From WHTI01 sp963826105 (GTDB taxonomy: Bacteria > Actinomycetota > CADDZG01 > WHSQ01), in assembly GCA_963826105.1 (NCBI GenBank), contig CAWGWA010000016.1, positions 124,001 through 188,000 of the forward strand: DNA of 64,000 nt, written 5' to 3'. The position numbers and the translations under genes were made by a program. Under the pieces are notes generated by a model. It had not been told where the DNA came from. It saw nothing but the letters and a program-made list of their open reading frames with translations, and did no database searches. Of this stretch, positions 43,395-51,939 are shown piece by piece (within the stretch, counting starts at the first letter, position 1; each line of letters begins with the position of its first letter).

Positions 43395-44209
43395 CTCCGG
43401 ATCCGAAGCTCCGAGGCCGGGAGCACTTCGTTCAACGAGCCCGATCGGAACCCTCCGAGGTCGAGCGTCACGTAACGGAATCCGAGGGCCGAGAGTCGCG
43501 CCGTGATCTCTCGTGCGAGCGCCGACGCTCGCTCGATATCGGCCTCCGGCACCTCGATGCGAGCAAGTTCGCCGTGGTCTCTTACGCGCAAGGTGGTGAA
43601 ACCGAGCTCCCTCAATACGTCCTCGGCGCGATCTACCCGCTCCAGTCTCTCCGGCGTCACCCTCACACCGTAAGCCAGACGAGAAGAGAGGCAAGGAGAC
43701 GCCGGTTTGTCGACCGTCGGCAGCCCCAGGCCCCCGGACAGGCTCCTGATCTCGGCCTTCGACAACCCCACGTCGGCGAGTGGCGTTTCTACTTTCCGCT
43801 CACGCGCGGCGGACTGTCCGGGACGGAAGTCCCCCAGGTCATCGAGATTCGTGCCGACCGCGATATGGGCGTCGAGACTGATCGCAAGGGGGCCGAGAAC
43901 GTCGAACAGCTCGGTCTTGCACCAGTAGCAGCGGTCGGAGGAGTTGCGGACGTATTCCTCGCGCTCCATCTCGGCGGTCTCGACCTTCAGATGGTTCCAC
44001 CCGTGAGCGCGGGCAAGATCCTCCGCCGCGACGAGCTCGGACCGGGCCAGGGACGGCGACACCGCGGTCGCCATCACCGCTCGATCCCCCAGGGCTCCGT
44101 GCGCCACCGCCGCCAGGAACGTCGAGTCGACACCCCCCGAGTAAGCGACGATCAGCCGCTCTTTCTGGATCAGCCAGATCCTGAGGGCCTCGAGTTTCGT
44201 CTCATGCAT
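43391..44209 (-). CDS. larE: ATP-dependent sacrificial sulfur transferase LarE-like
   Basis: A protein of 272 residues from ATG 44209. The PP-loop YSGGVDST at 23-30 is the ATP pyrophosphatase motif. LarE makes the nickel-pincer cofactor of lactate racemase by adding sulfur. Cys94, Cys97 (RCYWC) and Cys173 (ASPCLSSR) form the three-cysteine set seen in LarE forms thought to hold an iron-sulfur cluster rather than sacrificing a single Cys. No larB, larC or larA lies nearby, so its precise role here is open. Confidence 0.82.
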   Translation of the reverse strand: MHETKLEALRIWLIQKERLIVAYSGGVDSTFLAAVAHGALGDRAVMATAVSPSLARSELVAAEDLARAHGWNHLKVETAEMEREEYVRNSSDRCYWCKTELFDVLGPLAISLDAHIAVGTNLDDLGDFRPGQSAARERKVETPLADVGLSKAEIRSLSGGLGLPTVDKPASPCLSSRLAYGVRVTPERLERVDRAEDVLRELGFTTLRVRDHGELARIEVPEADIERASALAREITARLSALGFRYVTLDLGGFRSGSLNEVLPASELRIRS

Positions 44210-44250
44210 GACGACATACTCGCAAACCCTACGGATAGCGTGTGGAAACC

Positions 44251-44592
44251 ATGATCCTCTTGGCACAGGAACAGATCAGGGGTGGGCCTAACGAGTTCCT
44301 CACCGACCCGTTGTTGACGGTCGCCGCCTTCATGCTGGTCGCCGTCTGCGTCCTGGCGATCCTGTTCTCCAGGCTCATCTCCTACAACCTTCGCCGCAGG
44401 GCCTGGAAGATCAGGAAGGTCGCGGGGCAGCTGGAATCGGGGATGAGCCCGGACGAGATCCGCGAGGCGAACACCCGGAAGCGCCACCACCTGCACCTTC
44501 CTCACCGCCGGAAGCCGGCCGCAGACGTCGTCGCCGAGGAAGACGAGGTCGTGGAGGTCGAGACCGAGGCGGAGCCCGACTACTCGATGTAG
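44251..44592 (+). CDS. Small membrane protein of unknown function
   Basis: A protein of 113 residues from ATG 44251. One transmembrane helix, LLTVAAFMLVAVCVLAILFSRLI (residues ~23-45), is followed by a basic, helical, cytoplasmic tail (NLRRRAWKIRKVAGQL, RKRHHLHLPHRRKP) and an acidic end (EEDEVVEVETEAEPD). I do not recognise the family. Divergent from larE (41 bases between starts); its 3' end overlaps the phosphodiesterase-type gene by 13 bases. Confidence 0.55.
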   Translation: MILLAQEQIRGGPNEFLTDPLLTVAAFMLVAVCVLAILFSRLISYNLRRRAWKIRKVAGQLESGMSPDEIREANTRKRHHLHLPHRRKPAADVVAEEDEVVEVETEAEPDYSM

Positions 44593-46169
44593 CCGAGGTC
44601 CTTCAGATGCTCGGCGACGGCGGCCGCCTCCGTGTCCGAGTAGGTCGATTCGATCTCGCGCTCGGCGGCCTGCTCCCCGATGGTCACCGGATGCTCGGCA
44701 AGGAAAGACTGTGTGAGGGCCTCCTCGGCGGCACGACCATCGAGCCCCGCCGGGATCGGCTTGCCAAGGAGCGCCAGGGCAGTCGGACAGACGTCGTAGA
44801 GCGACAGTTCGTCGGTCGAGCCGTGGACGACGTTGGGACCGGCCCCCACGAAGATCCCGACCGGCCTATGGTCCGATGACCACGCTTCGTCGACGCCCGA
44901 CAGTGCCGCCGGTGGGATGACCACCTGGTCGGTCTCCGCCCACGCCGGCGCGACCCGGTAGCCCGCACCCCAGGTATCGAGCATGAGGTCGGGGGCCATG
45001 TGCGCGTGAGACCCGGAGAAGATCTCGTCCCTCAGGTGCGCTCCCGCGAACACCGGCTCGCCGGTCTCCGGGTCCTCGATCGCGAGCAAACCCGCCTTCA
45101 GCTCCTCCAGGAAAGCCGGAGCATCCTCGGGCGCGATCCGGCCCGCCGGCTCACGCCCGGCGAGATTGATCCAGACGTCGGAATGGAAGCCCAGGAACGC
45201 GTCGGTGTTCGCCCAGTCGAACGCTCCCAGTTGCCCAGTGAGAGTCGTGGCCATCGCGGAGCGCGCCGCGCCGGGAGCGAGACGACGGCCGAGTCGCCGC
45301 ACCGAGGGCGGAAGTCGCCACGCCATATCCACCATGCGCGACCGTTTCGCACGACCGTAGGTCGCGTAGCCGTTGCGATGGAGCCACGCGCCGACATTGA
45401 CGTCGCCCTTCAAGGTTCCCGCGCCGTGATCGCTCACCACTAGCACGTCGGCATCTGGGAACGCTCCGATCACTGCACCGGTCGCGCGGTCCATCGCCTC
45501 GTACACGCGCTCGACCGCATCGGCGAAGGGGTGATCGGTTCCCCGGAAGCGCCAGAAGAAATGTTGCGCGCGATCGACCTGCGGCCACACCGCTACCAAA
45601 CAGTCGGCTCCGGTTTGGTTCGCCACCCATGGAAGAGCCTCGGACTGGGCCTCGAGCCCCCGGATCAGTTCGTCGAGGAACCGCTCGAGGGTCCCGTGCG
45701 GCGCACGGTCGAGGAGGTCGTCGAGCGGCCACCTTTCCGCGAGGTCCTCCTGGAGACCCGCCGGCTCGCAGAACTTAGCCCCCGGCGGAGCTCCGTAGCC
45801 GGACACCATCGCGCCTTCGATACTCGCCGGAGGAAAGGCCATCGGGACGTTCCATGCCACGAAGCGAACCCCGTCTGCCATCTCCCACAGCGCCGGCGCC
45901 TTGCGGTCCCTGGATGAGAAATAGCGGCACTCGTAGGCGCCGGGGGCCCGGTACCAGGACCCAAAGATCCCGTGCCCACCGGGATTGCGGCCGGTAAACG
46001 CCGACGTCCAGGCGCAGTCGGTCATCGGAGGCCAGGTCGATCGCAGGCCGGCTCTGAAGCCCCGCTCCTGGAGGGAGGCGAGCACCGGCAACCTCCCGGC
46101 CTCCACCATCGGGTCGGTGACATCGAAGGTTGCCGAGTCCCACCCGAGAACTATGAGGCGCGGAGGCAT
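44580..46169 (-). CDS. Alkaline-phosphatase-superfamily (phosphodiesterase/nucleotide pyrophosphatase-type) protein
   Basis: A protein of 529 residues. The opening LIVLGWDSATFDV is the metal-binding Asp motif (GxDGxx-like), and TWPPMTDCAWTSAFTG carries the Thr/Ser nucleophile region. VVSDHGAGTLKG (His/Asp) and SSDHRPVGIFVGAG are the other metal ligands. No signal peptide is visible. The C-terminus AEHLKDLGYIE is a tail common in this superfamily. The start lies 25 bases from operator-like site 6. Confidence 0.8.
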   Translation of the reverse strand: MPPRLIVLGWDSATFDVTDPMVEAGRLPVLASLQERGFRAGLRSTWPPMTDCAWTSAFTGRNPGGHGIFGSWYRAPGAYECRYFSSRDRKAPALWEMADGVRFVAWNVPMAFPPASIEGAMVSGYGAPPGAKFCEPAGLQEDLAERWPLDDLLDRAPHGTLERFLDELIRGLEAQSEALPWVANQTGADCLVAVWPQVDRAQHFFWRFRGTDHPFADAVERVYEAMDRATGAVIGAFPDADVLVVSDHGAGTLKGDVNVGAWLHRNGYATYGRAKRSRMVDMAWRLPPSVRRLGRRLAPGAARSAMATTLTGQLGAFDWANTDAFLGFHSDVWINLAGREPAGRIAPEDAPAFLEELKAGLLAIEDPETGEPVFAGAHLRDEIFSGSHAHMAPDLMLDTWGAGYRVAPAWAETDQVVIPPAALSGVDEAWSSDHRPVGIFVGAGPNVVHGSTDELSLYDVCPTALALLGKPIPAGLDGRAAEEALTQSFLAEHPVTIGEQAAEREIESTYSDTEAAAVAEHLKDLGYIE

Positions 46170-46194
46170 CCCGGCATCCTAGTGCCGTGTCGTC

Positions 46195-46212
46195 TTCGTG
46201 CACGTGCACAAA
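46195..46212. promoter_or_regulatory. Palindromic operator-like site 6
   Basis: TTCGTGCA-CG-TGCACAAA, one mismatch from perfect 8-2-8 symmetry. It lies 60 bases before the LVIVD-protein start (46273) and 25 before the divergent phosphodiesterase start. Confidence 0.6.
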
Positions 46213-46272
46213 GGCTCCTCCATCCCCCGGGCGTATGTCCCCACCAAAGGGATCTCTAACTAGGGGGATGGG

Positions 46273-47690
46273 ATGCGAAGCAGGCTGGCTGGCGTCGTCA
46301 TGGCGATCGGACTTATCGGGCTACCCGCTACTCACGCGAGTGCGCAGGTTCCCCCGACCCCGCTCCCCCCGATCCCACTACCGGGAAACATCGCCTCGGA
46401 CAACGTCACCTACCACGGAACGATCCCGATCGACTCTCCCGGGGTCGGCGGTGAGGTCGTACACCACGCCGACGGGCGCACCTACTTCTACGTGACCGGT
46501 CTGAAGGGCCTATCGATCTACGACGTCACCGAGGATCCGACCGCTCCGGTTCTCACCGGAGTCCTGACGTTCCCGCACGCTCAGAACGAAGACCTCAAAG
46601 TCAGCGACGACGGCACCCGAGCGGTGATCTCAGCCGATGGAGCGCTGCTGCTCCCCATCTTCCCGACGAGCGCCGGGATCCACATCATCGACACCAGCGA
46701 CCCGGCGGCCCCCGAACTTCTGGGCTCGACCGCGAGGTCGGAGTCCAACCACACCGCCGAATGTGCCGATCCCAAATGCGAATGGATCTACGGAAGCAGC
46801 ACGGGAGCGATCTACGACGCGACCGACCCCACCAACATCAAGTTGGTGGGTCAGTGGAACGTCGATCGCAACGGAGTGACCGTTGGCGGACGGCATGCAC
46901 TGAACCGCGACGACAGCGGGCTGTTGATCAGCGACTCCAACCCCAGGCTCGTGCTCGACCCCGCGAGGACCCGGCCAACCCGGTGCTTTTGGCACAGGGC
47001 TCCAGGTCACCCAACGGTGATGGGCGCCTACAGCACAACAATGTGCGCCCGGACAGCGGCGGATGGGCGCCTCGCGACCCCGAGGACCCGGCCGACGCGA
47101 TCGAGTACCGAACCGTGGAGGCCGACGCACGTTCGATCTCGATCATCGATGAACGCCCCGTGATGCGCGCCGGCGAGATCATGATCGGGAACTCCGAAAG
47201 CAACCTCAACCCGACCTGCTCGAACGCAGGGGGACTTTCGACCTGGAGCATGATCGACTTCGAGAAGGGCGCCGAGATGCAGCAGCTCGAGGTCTTCCGT
47301 CCTCTGAACGGGACGGGGGTCGACGGCAGCCCTGCAGTCAACGCGCTGGGGTGCTCGGGTCACTGGTTCACCGAGAACGACGGCCTCGTGGCCGCTTCCT
47401 GGTACGAGCACGGCGTTCGCTTCTTCGAAGTCGACAAAGCCGTCGGCACGATCGAAGAGGTCGGCTACTTCCAGCCGCTGGCCACGCAGGCCGGTGCCGC
47501 GTACTGGGTCAGCGACACGGTCGTCTACAACGTCGACTATGCCCGCGGTATCGACATCATCAGCTTCGACCGGGGAGCGGCGGAGCCGGCGCAGAAGGAA
47601 CTCGATCGTTCGTGGCTGCGCAACCTGGGAACCGTCGGGAACTTCGCCCGGGCCGAGCGTTACTTCTGCAGGCTCGGCGGAACCAACTAA
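46273..47690 (+). CDS. Secreted LVIVD/beta-propeller protein (frameshift in reading)
   Basis: About 472 residues when repaired. Signal peptide MRSRLAGVVMAIGLIGLPATHA then blades such as LSIYDVTEDPTAPVLTG and IHIIDTSDPAAPELLG, and later VAASWYEHGVRFFEVDKAVG. The frame shifts at the CCCC run 46959-46962, where one added C joins RLVLDP to REDPANPVLLAQ. It is similar in architecture and probable role to the 36308 protein and is likewise preceded by a TTYGTGCA palindrome. Overlaps the end of the convergent propeller gene by four bases. Confidence 0.75.
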
Positions 47691-49216
47691 GGGTCTCCGA
47701 TAGCGAACAGCTGCCCGGCTCTGGTGCCGACGTAGATCATCCCCTTCCACACTGCGGGGGTTGATTCCACGCAGCCGGGAAGCTCGACGGTCCAGAGTTC
47801 TTCGGGCGGTCCTTGCAATGGGCGCTTGACGTTGTACGCGTGCATCACTCCGGCGCAATCGCTCTGGATCAACGTGTGCCCGATCACGACCGGCGAGCTC
47901 CATGTGGGCTCCGGCAGTTCCAACTCCCAGGCGATCTCGCCGGTCATGCGGTCGACCGCCAGGACCCGGCCGGTGTTGGTCGGCACGAACAGCGCGCCCT
48001 TGTAGATCGCGGGGGTCGCCCAGATCCCGCCGTCGACCCCACTTTCGGGACGTCCGGGAACGAGCATCGACCACACGATGGGATTGTTCGGGTGGCGCGG
48101 ATCGAGCTTCATCAACTGCCCGACCTCGTAACCGCGATCGTTGTAGCGCTCCTGTTCGGACGCCACGTAGAGGAATCCCTCCATGTCCATGACCAAGCTG
48201 GCATCGGTGTCATCGCCGGTCCAGAATCGGAACACCCTCTCGATCTTCTTCTTCCCGGCAAGGACGCGCGAGATATCCCACCCCTGAACCAGGCCCCCGG
48301 AGTTGGCGAAATAAGCGACGCCGTCGGAGTACACGACCGAGTTCTCGATCGAGACGTCAGTGTCGCCCAGGTCGGCTAGGAGCTGATCGTCGTAGCCGGG
48401 AACCAACGCGCGGATCTCGGGATCAACCGTCACCAGTCCATCGGCGTCGTATCCACGGTTCAACTTCACGACGTAGAACCAAGAGTTCTCGCCACCTTCG
48501 ATCAGGTAGTCGTCGATGATCAGCCCGGAACCGTCCCAGTCGTTGTTCCACATCGGATCGGGAGCCGTCTCGGCGTCCAGGCTCCACAACTCGACCGGAG
48601 TCTCTCCCCGATCGAGGGCGAGGACGTGGTAGTAGTTGTCGCGCGAGCCCGAATACAGCAGCGGGTAACCGTCGGGGTCACTCGTAACCGTTCCCTTGAT
48701 CAGGTCACCGGTCGGGAACGTTTCGTACAGGGGGACCCCGTCCTTCGCGTTCAAGATGTGGATCCCGCGGTCGTAGGCACCGAATCTGACCTCGGTGCGG
48801 CCGCCAACCTCCACCACGTTCGGCTGTCCGGTCCATCCGGTCCCGCACCAGGTCCGCGGCCCGTCCTGGTCGATCGACTCCGAGCACATCGCGCCCGACG
48901 TCGGGTACTGCCACAGGACCTCTGGGTTAGAGGGCAACGGTCCCTTCCCGTAATAGGTCCGGGTCGCGTTGCCCCGGAAGGTCGTGAGACCGGGGAAGGC
49001 GGTGTTGATCGGCTCCGGTTTCGGCTTGGGGGTGGGTGTGGGTGTGGGTGAAGGAGACTCCGATGGCGACGATGAGGGGGTCGGTCCTGAGCCTGAAGGG
49101 TCGTCGTTCCGGGAGTCCGATACCAACCAGAACCCACCCGCGACCAAACACAGGGCGACTAAGCCTCCACCAACCCTCCGGGAAGAAACCGTACCAACCT
49201 CATTCGACCAGCCCAT
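47687..49216 (-). CDS. Secreted PQQ-like beta-propeller protein
   Basis: About 509 residues from ATG 49216 (TTG 49231 is possible). An N-terminal hydrophobic helix (RVGGGLVALCLVAGGFWLVS) is followed by a Ser/Pro linker (SPSPTPTPTPKPKPEP) and then a propeller of PQQ-like blades: EVRFGAYDRGIHILNAKDGVPL, LFVPTNTGRVLAVDRMTGEIAWELELP, MIYVGTRAGQLFAIG. Cysteine pairs (AMCSES with RTWCGTG; SDCAG with PGCVES) suggest disulphides. It may be surface-tethered. A propeller subunit near mau-like genes is suggestive but not proof of a link. Confidence 0.75.
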   Translation of the reverse strand: MGWSNEVGTVSSRRVGGGLVALCLVAGGFWLVSDSRNDDPSGSGPTPSSSPSESPSPTPTPTPKPKPEPINTAFPGLTTFRGNATRTYYGKGPLPSNPEVLWQYPTSGAMCSESIDQDGPRTWCGTGWTGQPNVVEVGGRTEVRFGAYDRGIHILNAKDGVPLYETFPTGDLIKGTVTSDPDGYPLLYSGSRDNYYHVLALDRGETPVELWSLDAETAPDPMWNNDWDGSGLIIDDYLIEGGENSWFYVVKLNRGYDADGLVTVDPEIRALVPGYDDQLLADLGDTDVSIENSVVYSDGVAYFANSGGLVQGWDISRVLAGKKKIERVFRFWTGDDTDASLVMDMEGFLYVASEQERYNDRGYEVGQLMKLDPRHPNNPIVWSMLVPGRPESGVDGGIWATPAIYKGALFVPTNTGRVLAVDRMTGEIAWELELPEPTWSSPVVIGHTLIQSDCAGVMHAYNVKRPLQGPPEELWTVELPGCVESTPAVWKGMIYVGTRAGQLFAIGDP

Positions 49217-49323
49217 CAACCGAGAGCCCAAGGCTCGATCGTAGTTGGGCCCGGTCGGAAAGGGAACGATGGTTAGCTTTCCCGGCCAGGGGAACTGAGT
49301 TTCTATCGATGGAGGACCCGGGA

Positions 49324-49677
49324 ATGGATCTGATGAGCACTACCGGCAGGATCGTGACGCTGGCACCCCATGCCGGCGGTCGCCTGTTCCTGTTCTTCAC
49401 CCCGGACTGCACGTTCTGCAAGGGCGTGCTCGAGGATGCTGCGGTCATCTCGTCGTCGACGGGCATCGATGTCGTCGTCTTCCTCGAAGACACACACGGC
49501 AACCCCGAGCCCTATCCAGGTCCGGCCCCCGTGGTCGTGTCGCCCGAGGTCTTCGCTCGATACGAGGTCGACGAAACCCCTCACGCGATCGCATTAGGAA
49601 CTACCGGAGAGATCGTGGGCCGGGCCACCCTCAGTGCGAACGGCCAGCTGGGCGCGCTTGCGGCCTCGCTTCCCTGA
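49324..49677 (+). CDS. Thioredoxin-like protein
   Basis: A protein of 117 residues. FLFFTPDCTFCKGVLEDA holds a CxxC (CTFC), the thiol-redox site. YEVDETPHAIAL has a cis-Pro-type loop (TPH), and GEIVGRATLSANG is the last strand. GGAGG eight bases before ATG 49324 sets the start (an ATG at 49309 is the alternative). It lacks an N-terminal membrane helix, unlike MauD at 50844. It resembles MauD/TlpA-type C-terminal domains and sits beside the mau-like cluster. Confidence 0.65.
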   Translation: MDLMSTTGRIVTLAPHAGGRLFLFFTPDCTFCKGVLEDAAVISSSTGIDVVVFLEDTHGNPEPYPGPAPVVVSPEVFARYEVDETPHAIALGTTGEIVGRATLSANGQLGALAASLP

Positions 49678-50223
49678 TCAAGGGATAGGGAGCGGTTCCG
49701 TAACCCAGGCGTCGTTCTGCGGCGCCATGTCGAAGCAGACCTCACTGCAACCAACGGAGCCGTTGAACAGCGTCTGTCCCCGCCACGAGTACGTCGTCCT
49801 TCCCTCTTCGATCTTCACGCGATTCAGCGAGAACTGGATCGACGCAGACTTCCCGTTCTTGCGCCAAACCTTGATCTTGCCGATCTGGTAGTCCTTCTTG
49901 TTCCTGCGATCGCGGAACAGGCGAGCCTTCAGCTTGTCGTGGGTCGGAAAGATCGTGACGTAGTAGTCGGGCGCGGTGTCGAACCGGGTATCCAGTTCAA
50001 CGACGAGGGATCCAACGCTCCATATCTCCGCGACGCTCCAACCCTTGTAGGTGATCAAGCGCCAGGTGAGCTTGTCCTCTCCCGAACGGATGACCTGCCT
50101 TAGATCGAGCTTGCCGCGTACATCGTTCGGATCGGAGATCTCCATCGTGGCTGCACTCGCCGGAGTCGCGCCAAGCACCACCGCGATCAACGCAACCAGG
50201 GGTACCAGCTTCAAGAACTTCAT
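49678..50223 (-). CDS. Exported protein of unknown function
   Basis: A protein of 181 residues with signal peptide MKFLKLVPLVALIAVVLGATPASA. The mature part is beta-rich with repeated basic segments (RDRRNKKDYQIGKIKVWRKNGK) and two cysteines (GCSEVC) near the C-terminus that may form a disulphide. No known motif recognised. ATG 50223 overlaps the mauE stop (ATGA), so it is the distal gene of the mauE unit. Confidence 0.6.
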   Translation of the reverse strand: MKFLKLVPLVALIAVVLGATPASAATMEISDPNDVRGKLDLRQVIRSGEDKLTWRLITYKGWSVAEIWSVGSLVVELDTRFDTAPDYYVTIFPTHDKLKARLFRDRRNKKDYQIGKIKVWRKNGKSASIQFSLNRVKIEEGRTTYSWRGQTLFNGSVGCSEVCFDMAPQNDAWVTEPLPIP

Positions 50224-50753
50224 GATCTCCTTCCCGCACTAAGTGCGACAACCGCAGCCCGACCTAACCACGTCACGAGCCCGGCTCCGATCAATACCAG
50301 GATGAACGGAACCACCTCTCCTCCGGCCGGAGGTGCCCAGTCCGACAGAACGGCGACCCGCGGACCGAAGAGGGCGAAGGCGGCCAGGGCTCCGAGCAGT
50401 GCATTCCGCATCAACATGAGCCTGAAGTCCAAGGTCCGATCGCCGCCGAAGCAGCCACACGGAAGTTGGTCGCCCCGAGATGCCCGTGCCCGGACGATGG
50501 CTCCCGAGAAGGCGCCCAGGAGAACGATCGCAGCCGCGCCCCCGACCTGAGTGGCCCCGGAGAGCATCAGAGCCACGATGGCGAGTTCGGCGAGCGGCAC
50601 CCCCACCGAAAGAACTCGCACGAGGGAGGGAGGCAACGCGTAGCCCGAGAGCGCCTCGACCCACCGCCCGCGCCTCACGACCTTGCTCAGCGACGCCCAC
50701 CCGAACAGCACGGCCACGAGCAGCGCCGCAGCCCCTGTTATCGAATCCGCCAT
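50220..50753 (-). CDS. MauE/DoxX-family membrane protein
   Basis: A protein of 177 residues with four membrane helices (residues ~5-25, ~50-68, ~72-90, ~145-165). The MauE type is marked by ALLVAVLFGWASLSKVVRRGRWVEALSGYALP and a conserved PCGCFGG Cys pair with R-DFRLMLMRNALLG after it. MauE proteins are needed to mature the disulphide-rich methylamine dehydrogenase light chain. It diverges from the mauD-like gene at 50844. Confidence 0.82.
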   Translation of the reverse strand: MADSITGAAALLVAVLFGWASLSKVVRRGRWVEALSGYALPPSLVRVLSVGVPLAELAIVALMLSGATQVGGAAAIVLLGAFSGAIVRARASRGDQLPCGCFGGDRTLDFRLMLMRNALLGALAAFALFGPRVAVLSDWAPPAGGEVVPFILVLIGAGLVTWLGRAAVVALSAGRRS

Positions 50754-50843
50754 GCCGAAGATTCTACGGGGCCGGGGAGGGGCTCTCTGTTCTCACTTTG
50801 TTACGGAGAGGGAGCGGGCCTGGGGTAGTTTGCGACGCAGGCT

Positions 50844-51437
50844 ATGAGCGGATGGTGGGCTGTTTCCTATGTGGTTCTGTGGTGCCTTGTCGCGGCACTC
50901 ACGGTCGTAGTGGTCGCGCTTGCCCGGCAGGTCGGCACCCTCCATATGCGCCTGGGACCCTCCGGGGCGTTCGAGAACGACGACGAGGGTCCCCCCATCG
51001 GAGAGGCGCCGGTTCCCTACCCGACCGTCGACACGCACGGCAACCCGATGACGGTCGGGGGCCCGCCTGATCCTCAGTTCCTGCTGTTCATCTCTCCGGG
51101 ATGCCGCGTGTGCTCCGAGGTGGCCCCCGGACTCAAGGCTGCCGCACGGGGCGGGGACCTGGCTCCCCTCCTGATCATCGAGGGCGAGCCGGGCGCCGGA
51201 GGCAACGGCCGAGATATGTCGCGCTACGGCTCCCGGGCGATCCACTCAACGGACCTCTTCGCGTCTTACGCGATCCCGGGAACCCCCTTCGCGGTGATCC
51301 TCGACTCGGTGGGTGTGGTCCGCGCAAAGGGGACGGTCAACAACCTCGAGCAGATGGAAGGTCTAGTAGACACCGCCAGGCGACGCATCGACGGTGAGGA
51401 AGGGACGCATGCTGGAACGAACCACCGAACGAGCTAG
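50844..51437 (+). CDS. MauD-like membrane-anchored thioredoxin-fold protein
   Basis: A protein of 197 residues. N-terminal membrane helix (YVVLWCLVAALTVVVVALA, ~10-28), then a thioredoxin domain outside the membrane with FISPGCRVCSEVAPGL, the CxxC being Cys87-Cys90, and YAIPGTPFAVILD with the cis-Pro (Gly-Thr-Pro). MauD members form or shuffle disulphides in the light chain. The 3' end overlaps the next gene by 29 bases. Divergent from mauE. Confidence 0.83.
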   Translation: MSGWWAVSYVVLWCLVAALTVVVVALARQVGTLHMRLGPSGAFENDDEGPPIGEAPVPYPTVDTHGNPMTVGGPPDPQFLLFISPGCRVCSEVAPGLKAAARGGDLAPLLIIEGEPGAGGNGRDMSRYGSRAIHSTDLFASYAIPGTPFAVILDSVGVVRAKGTVNNLEQMEGLVDTARRRIDGEEGTHAGTNHRTS

Positions 51438-51939
51438 TCGGAACCTGGCCGAACGCACGAGCCGAAGATCGTTCATCGGACGGCTGGGGGTCGGGTTCGT
51501 TGCTCTCGTCGGAGGTCCCATGGTCGCCGTCGCTCTGCGCCCCGATCGAGCCGAGGCGTATCACATCTGTGGACACATCTACACGACCGGCTCGTGTCCG
51601 CACCCGTACTATCCCGAGACCAGGATCGACTCCTACGGCTACCCGGTACATCCGGAACACGGTTACCCCGTCGACGACAAGGGTGACGTCTATACGTCTC
51701 GCGATCAGGAGCGCAGCAAGATCTGTCGGGAGGTCGTGCGCGAGAAGTACCCGGAGACGACCAATGCCAAGGCGGGCGGGGGTTGGTCGCGCTGCTGCGG
51801 CGGGTATGTCCGGGTGGTCGTTGACTGTTGCTCGTACTCTCGAACGAGGATCAACGGCGACGCCAGCCTGGTGGGTTATTGCTACAAGGGACGGCGCGTC
51901 TTCTGCATCATGTATCGCGACACCGACACGAGGTGCTGA
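51409..51939 (+). CDS. MauA-related cysteine-rich Tat-exported protein lacking TTQ tryptophans
   Basis: A protein of 176 residues from ATG 51409 (AGGAAGGG before it). Tat leader with RRSFIGRLG (twin Arg at 19-20) and a hydrophobic stretch to ~42. The mature part has ten Cys (54, 63, 106, 129, 130, 140, 141, 158, 166, 176), including GWSRCCGG and VDCCSYS. ASLVGYCYKGRRVFCIMYRD can be aligned with the methylamine dehydrogenase segment that holds TTQ Trp57 (ASWVASCYN). Here the position is Leu154, and the protein ends before Trp108. Only one Trp (126) remains. A redox or structural role, not TTQ chemistry, is inferred. Confidence 0.72.
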   Translation: MLERTTERASRNLAERTSRRSFIGRLGVGFVALVGGPMVAVALRPDRAEAYHICGHIYTTGSCPHPYYPETRIDSYGYPVHPEHGYPVDDKGDVYTSRDQERSKICREVVREKYPETTNAKAGGGWSRCCGGYVRVVVDCCSYSRTRINGDASLVGYCYKGRRVFCIMYRDTDTRC

